Assembly: GCA_916048095.2 (NCBI GenBank)
Contig: OU696583.1
Coordinates: 9,343,322-9,407,321 of the forward strand
From: Sacculina carcini
Lineage: Eukaryota > Arthropoda > Thecostraca > Sacculinidae
Length of the DNA: 64,000 nt
Direction of reading: 5' to 3'
Positions 56,671 to 64,000 of this stretch are shown here, piece by piece. The notes under the pieces were generated by a model. That model was not told where the DNA came from. It worked only from the letters and a program-made list of their open reading frames with translations, and made no database searches. Made by a program: the position numbers and the translations under genes. The number at the start of each line of letters is the position of its first letter. The stretch's first letter is position 1.

Positions 56671-56775
56671 TGTGTGTGTCGTGGCGTTGTATCATTCTAT
56701 TGTTGTTGTATTGTTATTGTTATTGTTGTGTTTAGTGCTCGGTGAGATAGATCCGTTGCTATAATATATCGTACA
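56671..56775 (+). repeat. 3-prime LTR of element B
   Basis: Matches the 5-prime LTR base for base. A longer, ancestral LTR may start at 56579. Confidence 0.93.
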
Positions 56776-56780
56776 CCTAT

Positions 56781-57560
56781 TGAACTCAATTTGTTCAATG
56801 ATACTGTTTAACAGATCATATGGTTCTCATACTGGATTTTATCCACCTAATATTTTGAGCTTTGTTATTAGTCATGTATTGTTTTCTTTCATTTGTATTT
56901 TCGAGAATGTATACTACTCCTCCTTTTTTATGTTTCCTGCCTTTGATCTAGTTCACGAATCTGTTCATAATTTATCATAGCTTGGTATACTCTTTCCCTC
57001 TGTTGCTATTTGTTCTTACATGACTTGTTCTTTAGTTGATTGACAGTAGCTTTTTTCCAAGTTTCAACGAATCTATCCCTTACATATTTCTGTTGAAATT
57101 TGCGATTGGTGAGGAGTTTATGTTTGGTTCTAGCTCTTGTTTCAGCTTGTTCTAGTCTTCTTCGCATTTCATTTTGTCAGGAGGCAATGCTGGTTTTTTA
57201 CGCGTATGACATTGTTAGGTTTTGTGTTTGCTATTTTCTGATAATATATATGACTGCTTGGTCTGCATTTAATCGTTTTGTATCATCGTCAACTGCATTT
57301 ATCATCTTAAACTCTCCTGGACTCCATTTTGTATCATACGATATCGTTATTCCCCCACTCTATCTCGGTATAATATTTTATTGTCGGGTTCTTTTTTCCG
57401 AGTCCATTCTCCTTGTTCTTATGATCCTTTTATATTTCCTTCATTGCCTTCGTTTCTTCCTCGGCCGCTTAATGCTTTACATTGCGTTCTATTTACTCTT
57501 GATTTTAATCAAATCCGACAAGTTCTCTGACGGATAATTTTCTCGGATGGATCGATGTGC
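56781..57560 (+). pseudogene. Degenerate LINE, same family, interrupted by element B
   Basis: Fragments of an FDLVHE-like box near 56940, a YAYDIVRF-like YADD box near 57200, and TAFIILNSPGLHF near 57290 match the LINE at 6883. Multiple stops. Sequence left of element B (from about 53430) probably belongs to the same relic. Confidence 0.6.
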
Positions 57561-57745
57561 CCTATTCAACCACAGTTCAGTTTCACCTCATTTAGAAGTT
57601 TGCCATTTGAACTAGTTTGTGTCACGTTTTGTCGCTCATCCACGCTTATTCTCCGTTCCTCTACCAAGCAAATTCAGGAGCCACTATGCATGTGCACTTG
57701 GCTCGTATCGCTAAGTGGGTGGAGCTTTACCATAACGCCCGGAGG

Positions 57746-57822
57746 CTCAGCCGAATGTGGCACAACAGTAGGAGCAGTTATTGCAGCCGAATGTGGCACA
57801 ACAGTAGGAGCAGTTATTGCAG
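57746..57822. repeat. 33-bp direct duplication
   Basis: Two copies of AGCCGAATGTGGCACAACAG plus TAGGAGCAGTTATTGC. Confidence 0.9.
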
Positions 57823-58004
57823 ATGCGCGTGGCGCATTTATTTCGGCTCGTGCAGTTTGCCATTTGTGAAATTCAAGTGTAAACAACTCAACCTAGTCCT
57901 TGTTTTTTTTATAGACTTTTATACAATGGTTTATAGTTATTTATACTTTCATTTATTTATTTATATTTGCATATACTTGACTATACTTTCATGAAGTTGT
58001 TTTA

Positions 58005-58225
58005 TTCGGTTCAATGTTTATAATCAATTGGTCACACATGTTACTTATACTGTATGTTGCATATACTATTTATACTTTCAAGTTGAAGTTGTTTCAATCG
58101 GTTCAATGTTTATAATTAATTGGTCACACATGTTACTTATACTGTATGTTGCATATACTATTTATACTTTCAAGTTGAAGTTGTTTTAATCGGTTCAATG
58201 CTTATAATTCATTGGTCACACGTGT
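58005..58225. repeat. Tandem repeat of about 94 bp, 2.3 copies
   Basis: Each copy starts CGGTTCAATGTTTATAAT and includes GGTCACACATGTTACTTATA. Confidence 0.9.
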
Positions 58226-58455
58226 TGTTTCTTGTCAGTCGTTCCTTCATGTCCTCGTCGCTGTGGAAATACACATTCTCATTGTCTCTGCTTTTCTCTA
58301 ATTCAACCACTCGCATTATATTTTCTTGTGTTTTATTATATATTTTGGCATAATTATGGTGTCTCGCAATTTGTCCTTACGGTTTCATTATTGTTTTATT
58401 GTTGTGTGTTCATGCTCTGTTTCTGTCTTGTGCTCTTTCCGACATTCGTTTTCGT

Positions 58456-58951
58456 CAGTGGCGGCGCCAAGGAAGGCTAGGAGGGGGGCTTGAGTCCCCG
58501 AAAATGTGACAAGCCCCCCTAAGATCCCCCAATAATTATCACCATGAACTTTGAAGTGTTGTTGCTCATTTTTCCTAGGTTGGCCGTACGTCCTCTTTTT
58601 CCCGGACATGCTCGTTTTAGGGGCTGTCCGGCCTGCCCGGGTTATTTTTGAAAACTGCTTCAAATACCATGGGATTGTATAATTAGAGTAGTTGAATTCT
58701 ATATGCCTACTCTGCGAGTATATCATGGTTTGTTCCGTGCCTAAAAAACGTCAATCAAAACATTTGTCATGGGTACATCAAAAGGTAAATTTTTCAATGA
58801 AAACCTAAATTTCTCGTGCGCGCCCACAAGTGTCCTCATTTCAGAGATTCACAATATGGCCACCCTATGTTACGCCAAGCCCCACGTTTTTTTTCTCTTC
58901 CTCAACCCCCCTCCCCTCCCCCCCACCTGGAAAATCCTGGCGCCGCCACTG
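58456..58951. mobile_element. hAT-type MITE, family 3
   Basis: 496 bp with ends CAGTGGCGGCGCCAAGG and an inverted TGGCGCCGCCACTG. The 8-bp flanks (GTTTTCGT and GGTTCTGT) match only partly, so it is older. Related ends occur at 3120 and 59829. Confidence 0.75.
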
Positions 58952-59539
58952 GGTTCTGTCCTACTATATATTGTTTGTGTTTGTGTTGATACATTTGTTG
59001 TTATTAAGTGTTCTATTATAAATACATGTTGTTCTTGATAATGTTTCATGGATATATATAGGCTGCTTGGAAAATATAAAAATATACTTATGCATTGAAG
59101 AGGATGTTCGATTCCGATAATGTTATTACTCGAGTCATGATAAGCAGTAATCTGCCATTTAGCTAGATATTCACGCGGTGTTACCCACAGTCCCCTTTGT
59201 ACTCTGAATTATTCACTTGCCGTTTCCTTCAATAAATATCAAAATCCTGAAGGGTATAAGCTCTGATTGCTTCATTTTTCAATTTTTTTTGACGTATTTT
59301 TATTTCTCCGTCAGCTTATTTTTTCATCACCGTCTTGCACATTTTTACTGTTCGGAAGTGAATGTATCAGTTTTGTTTCTTGGTTAATTTTTCACTTGGA
59401 AAAATTCCACTATTTGGAGGTTTTCGCTATTTAGAGGTGATCTCTGCAGCAAAGCTTATCAACCTTTTTTAACTGTGAATCGTTATTATTACACAAAATA
59501 TGCACTTATTATTTACCATTTTTAATCTTTCTCATAAGT

Positions 59540-60720
59540 AGAGTTGGGAACTTTATGTGATCATTTATGACGTTTTATGTTTTTATTATTTGACGAAAAA
59601 TGTCTAAATATGGTGTCAAATGTCCCAAAATATGTTATTAAATTTTCATATAATATGTGAACTTTGTACTCTTTAATAGATTATTTGAATCGTATGCATG
59701 CATCCAGCGACATTCCATTGGGGAGCCACCCTTAGGGAGGCGAAATGTTTGTGGTACGTGGCAAAAGTTGTGTTTCACAATCAATGTGTTTCACATTGAT
59801 TGGGCCCCTACGTTAAGGTACAGGTGCAGCGGCGGCGCCAGAATTCCTCCGGTGGGGGGCAGATGAAAAATATGTGGGGGCTCTGCGAAACATGAGAAAC
59901 CACACTCGAAATGTTCATGGAAGAGGTGTCACTGTAGTGGTGCCATTTTGGACTTTTGCTTCGAGGCGCAATGATTCCATGATTCGATTCTGCATGTATA
60001 GTTGATATGATGTTTTTCGAGTGAGCAACCGATTTCTTGTGCCGATTGAGTTGCGACTTGTGACCAGCGGACAAGTTTTTCTCACATGCAACGCAAAACA
60101 TTCTCTTCCTATCAGACCTGCTTTTCTGGGAAAATTCGACTTCACGCTGAATTCCTTTAACACTTTCAGCGTCACGATACAGTACAGACAGACGCCATTT
60201 GAGGAGTTTGTGCTGAATATTTTCCCAAAATGTAAATATGAAGTACATGTATGATCCTACTTTCCCAAAAAGCGAATGACATGTGTATCTAGCTTGGAGC
60301 GATTGGATCACACAAAATAAACCACAACCACAACACATACGGTAGTTAACTGGGAGTATAACACCGTGCTACGCTCTTCGTGTCCAGAAGCCATCAGGTA
60401 CATTGCTATATTTCCATTGTTAATGCTGCTGGCGTTAATATTAAACTTATATACAATGTTCGAGTATACATAACATCTTGAATCCGTGATCTATGTAATT
60501 GCAATTATTAGCTAGATATATTAATTCAAAGTACAACCTATATAATTATATATTTGGACAATATTTTTTATTGAAAATGGCATTTTATCCGAAAATATAT
60601 TTTGTTTGATCACATAAACTTTCTAACTCTACTCATAAGATTCTACCAAAATGTTTCCTCATCCCCAAAAAATAATTCAGCTGTGCGCCTTTTTCCTCCG
60701 GAGGCCATGGTTTCGGTAGT
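59540..60720 (-). mobile_element. Old hAT-like relic, copy 2
   Basis: Collinear with 2684-3900. A CAGCGGCGGCGCCAG end lies at 59828. Encodes the same BED-type zinc finger on the - strand. Confidence 0.6.
59990..60180 (-). pseudogene. BED-type zinc finger remnant, copy 2
   Basis: [20 protein letters not shown] with the C-x2-C-x14-H-x5-H pattern, inside a longer open frame (59808-60338). No catalytic domain. Confidence 0.5.
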
Positions 60721-62723
60721 CTGCATTTTGCAGGAGAGACCCGTTTCTTCAATGATGAACACATCGTTGGTTTCCAATGCAATAGTAATTGGCATTGTCA
60801 ATGTTTTACCAAGGTCTAAATTCCTGCATGGCTTCTGTGCGAGATCCTCACCAATCTCGGCTCATAGGCGGCTGCTTAGTTTGCCAGTGCATATTAATCT
60901 TCCTGTACATTAATAAGTCACTCGTTTATACCAATTAGCCTGCAACAGTCAAATGTTGTCAGTCGACAAGCTGGAGTCAATATATTACATACATACATAA
61001 TTTAAAAATCTCAGAGAACATCCGTCTTCCGCTATTCGGAGGGGTGATTAACACGGAATTGATAGGCTGTTGATCGGGACCGTGAAGTTATTCCACTATT
61101 TGGAGGGTCCACTGTATATATATCTATAGTAGGTTAGTTTAGGTTAGGTTGCAGCAGTGGAGAAAGTTATGTTCGCGTGAATTTTGCGGTTGCAAAACCC
61201 CACGGTCCCGGCTGGCACACAGCAGGTCCGGCCGCCACACACGGGTTATCTCGCAGTCACTAACAGCACATATAACAGCACGACTACGCGTACAAGAAAC
61301 CCGCCTTGCGGAAATAGGGCTATACCGGGATATATACACCAATGTGGATATGTACAGTATACAAAAATCGAACGGGACGTGAATTTTTTTCGCTCAATTC
61401 TTCTATGCTTTACCATATCCTTCATTTGCTCGTATCATTTATAGTTTTGATGTTATTTTGAATTATGTTTTCCGGCCTGTTTGATAGGACTGAGCTTAAT
61501 AATTAAATTTGGACCGTCGCACCATAGCACAGTTTCAAATTTCATATTGGCGAAAGTTCGGAATACGGTGAAATTCATAAAATGATTTTGTGAGTATTTG
61601 AACCAGAAAACCAATAGCAGTTGAATAAACTGAACAGCAGGTATATTTTTAACTTCCATTCTCGCTTGCTTGTCATCTTCTTCGAACCAGATTGCGAATT
61701 GTTCATTCGTGCTTTCACACTTGGCTGAGCTCATTTCGGCAAATGGCCCGCCAAGCGGAAACATATTGTGCCAATAAGTTTTTCAAAACCGACAAATGCC
61801 ACATTCTCAGCGGGGGTGTGAGAATAAATGACTTATTTTGACGCTCAAACAATATCAACAAAACTCATATAGCGCGTAAATTGACAAGTGCGCAAAAAAC
61901 AACCAAAAAATAAATAATAGTTTATGGTAATTGGGAAGTTTTGGAGCAAATCGAGGAATAAGCGTTGAACGTAAGTTAGAACACATCGAATTTCGTTTAT
62001 TAATATGATTTTACTTCCACATTTTACCAGTCTTCTGTGGTCATTGGAAAAAGGAGCTTCGCGAATTTCCATGATAATCATAATTTTATACAATACGATT
62101 TTGCAATTATTCTGGAGAGTATTTTTTATATTTGGGCAGTTCCTGATTTTTCCAGTCTACATTTCCGCATGCCTGATCATTTCTGTAGTGATTTTAATAT
62201 GTTTTGCTCAAGTTTTATAAGTGATCAGATTAGACTGGCAGCTGAGGCATTTTTGTTTCATGTAATGGGCAGCATTCAGTAGCGCAAGTGGTGACATTTG
62301 AGGTGTTAACGATGATCCGCCAAATATAACGCTGACTGGAACCATGCGGCGGAATAGCGCCTATTGAAACTCATCCACTGGAATGTGTTTATTTTGTTGG
62401 ATAAAACGCATCATAATATAGCTGGAATCATTGAGTTGGCTCATATTGATACATACACATTGCATGCAAGCTTAGGTCAAGATATGCACAGGCTGTCATC
62501 GTACGAGCAATGAACAATAAAACAAGGATTGAGCTGTCATTGTTGACATAATGCTAATGACATGTATTCTCTGGAAAAATGATTTTGATGCATTCTTGCA
62601 TGCGTACTCACACGCAAAATGAGCATGTATGTATACTGAACGTTTGTTGTTGCAGAACTCCCATTTGTGATTTCAAGATTCCTGTGAAACTACATCAACA
62701 TCAATAGTATGGTGTACAATGCA
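60721..62723. other. Intergenic, no gene recognised
   Basis: One - strand frame (61453-61764; MFPLGGPFAEMSSAKCESTN...) is coding-like at its start but matches nothing I know. Otherwise AT-rich unique sequence. Confidence 0.35.
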
Positions 62724-63360
62724 CAGGGTGTTTCAGAACGTTTGCAGCCCATTTAGCCAGGCTTTATCGAATAAATAAACATTGCAAACGATTGATGAAT
62801 GAAATTTTTCAATTTTTTTATTATTACGCTCATATCTTATCAAATAGCTAAGCATAAACGTGGACCAAGCAAATTTCCAAAGCTCAAGGATAAGGATAAT
62901 CCAGGTATAGACATTCCTGGGTGCTCCTTGAAGACTTGTTGAAGACAAGTTGAGCAATTTTCAACAATTTGAGTATTGTTCTGATAGAATGTTTTTAAGG
63001 AAATTCCAGAGGAAAAATTCCGTGGTTGAGAACTGGTGAATGTGATCATTCCGTGAGACGTTCCCCAAAGTGGCTCTTCAACCAGTCAACGCAGTGCACG
63101 TCTTTGAATGCAAAAGTCGCGGTCGTCGTCTCAACGTGCGTGTCGTCAAAAAGTTTTCAAGGAGCAATCAGGCACATAGCACGTAGCACATTATCTTTGA
63201 GCTTTGGAAATTTGCTTGGCTCACGTTTTTGCTTAGTTAGTTGATAAGATATGACCGTAATAATCTCAAATTTGAAAAATTACATTAATCAATAATTTGT
63301 AATGCTTATTTATTCAATAAACCCTGGCTAAATGGGCTGCAGACATTCTAAAACACCCTG
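62724..63360. mobile_element. Foldback-type element with long inverted repeats
   Basis: 637 bp. Starts CAGGGTGTTTCAGAACGTTT and ends in the complement of CAGGGTGTTTTAGAATGTCT. The arms stay alignable for about 170-215 bp (GCAGCCCATTTAGCCAGG; AAGCAAATTTCCAAAGCTCA). No transposase and no certain target duplication. CAGGGTG starts are known from several DNA transposon groups, so I do not name one. Confidence 0.8.
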
Positions 63361-63859
63361 TGTTTTACACTTGAAGGAAAGTCAATTGAGCCAGCACAAA
63401 TGGATGAGCACAAATGGATGGTTCGTTGTTTGAGTAAGAGTGATAAGAGTCACATTGAAAGGCTCTGCTGGTCGCTTTGCCAACAGTGTTCGTTGTTTCA
63501 CGGCGTGTATGATTGCAATAACAGTGAACAAGGGCTGGTATCAGCCTCAAAAACTACAGCCTGCTAGCGCTGGCATCTCGTAAACAGACCTGTAATGTGA
63601 TAAAGAACATCCGATTCGCCCATTTACTCACTCAACACAGAGATGAAATCTCACATAGATCACGCCTACAGACACACTTGCACACACTCACACAGACATG
63701 TATGTATGTGTGTATGGGTGACATGAGATTCAGTTGCCTCATTAGGTGAACATATAACGCCAAAAACGACGTATCAACGTCAGCAAACTGATGCGCATAG
63801 TCTGGAAGCCGCGTGAGTTTGTTTTTGTTGGTTTGTGATCGTTGTTGGTCTGCCGCAGC
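63361..63859. other. Intergenic, nothing recognised
   Basis: No ORF or repeat of note apart from a short CACACA/TGTATG stretch near 63680. Confidence 0.4.
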
Positions 63860-64000
63860 CAGAGCCGTTGTGAAGTTTTATCGGCCCTCCTAAGTCAATG
63901 ATTGGGACCCCCATTACAAATAAAGCATCATTATTATATAGGCACGACTTTGGGAAAACGCAGTTACGGGCAGCTCCTTGCCCTCCTGGGAACTTACGGT
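63860..64000. mobile_element. hAT-type MITE, family 1, copy 3 (cut by window edge)
   Basis: Starts CAGAGCCGTTGTGAAG and continues with GGGACCCCCATTACAAATAAAGC, matching the reverse complement of the MITE at 5974-6227. Confidence 0.65.

Larger units (their letters stand above)
53474..56775 (+). mobile_element. Young Ty3-type LTR element lacking gag and protease (element B)
   Basis: Identical 105-bp LTRs (53474-53578 and 56671-56775), a perfect 5-bp target duplication CCTAT (53469-53473 and 56776-56780), a TGG-starting primer site and one intact pol frame. It inserted into LINE-derived DNA. Much more GC-rich than its flanks. Since the LTRs are identical the insertion is recent, so an element without gag was mobilised, presumably with Gag supplied by a complete relative. 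Confidence 0.95.

Overview
This is nuclear DNA from a metazoan animal, most likely a non-vertebrate with cilia. The evidence is spliced genes with long repeat-filled introns, many kinds of eukaryotic transposable element (hAT MITEs, LINEs, a tRNA-derived SINE, two young Ty3-type LTR elements) and an axonemal radial-spoke gene. I cannot place it more precisely from sequence alone. Host DNA is AT-rich and full of TG/CA microsatellites and minisatellites; the coding exons and the LTR element at 53.5-56.8 kb are clearly more GC-rich.

Four host genes are recognisable. (1) Adenylyl cyclase-associated protein (CAP), + strand, nine exons from 1196 to 15500, 478 aa when spliced, complete. (2) A radial spoke head protein of the RSPH4A/RSPH6A family, - strand, 16153-17874, one uninterrupted exon. 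(3) VAC14, the scaffold of the PIKfyve/Fab1 complex, + strand, 18818-20896, also one uninterrupted exon, head-to-head with the radial spoke gene. (4) An ATPSCKMT/FAM173-type lysine methyltransferase, + strand, four exons from 29033 to 44317, 235 aa. No host gene is recognised from 44.3 to 64 kb.

Mobile DNA fills most of the rest. A complete Ty3-type element on the - strand (23454-27822) has identical 376-bp LTRs, a 5-bp target duplication and a textbook -1 frameshift signal between gag and pol. A second one (53474-56775) has identical 105-bp LTRs and an intact RT-RNaseH-integrase ORF but no gag or protease. hAT-type elements with perfect 8-bp target duplications lie at 509-810, 5974-6227, 6523-9303 (with a LINE nested in it), 44701-46279 and 52706-53038. 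A possible Helitron-like element occupies 34970-39538 inside the methyltransferase gene. Relics of one LINE family lie at 6.9, 50-52, 53.1 and 56.8 kb.

The most interesting signal is in splicing. Ten of the eleven introns have TG-rich tracts, often long (TG)n, where a polypyrimidine tract would be expected, and four also carry a CA-rich tract nearer the donor that could pair with it. The donors are weak and varied, and one appears to be GC. Minisatellites with 29-30 bp units recur at four unrelated loci; several carry splice-site-like motifs in every unit.
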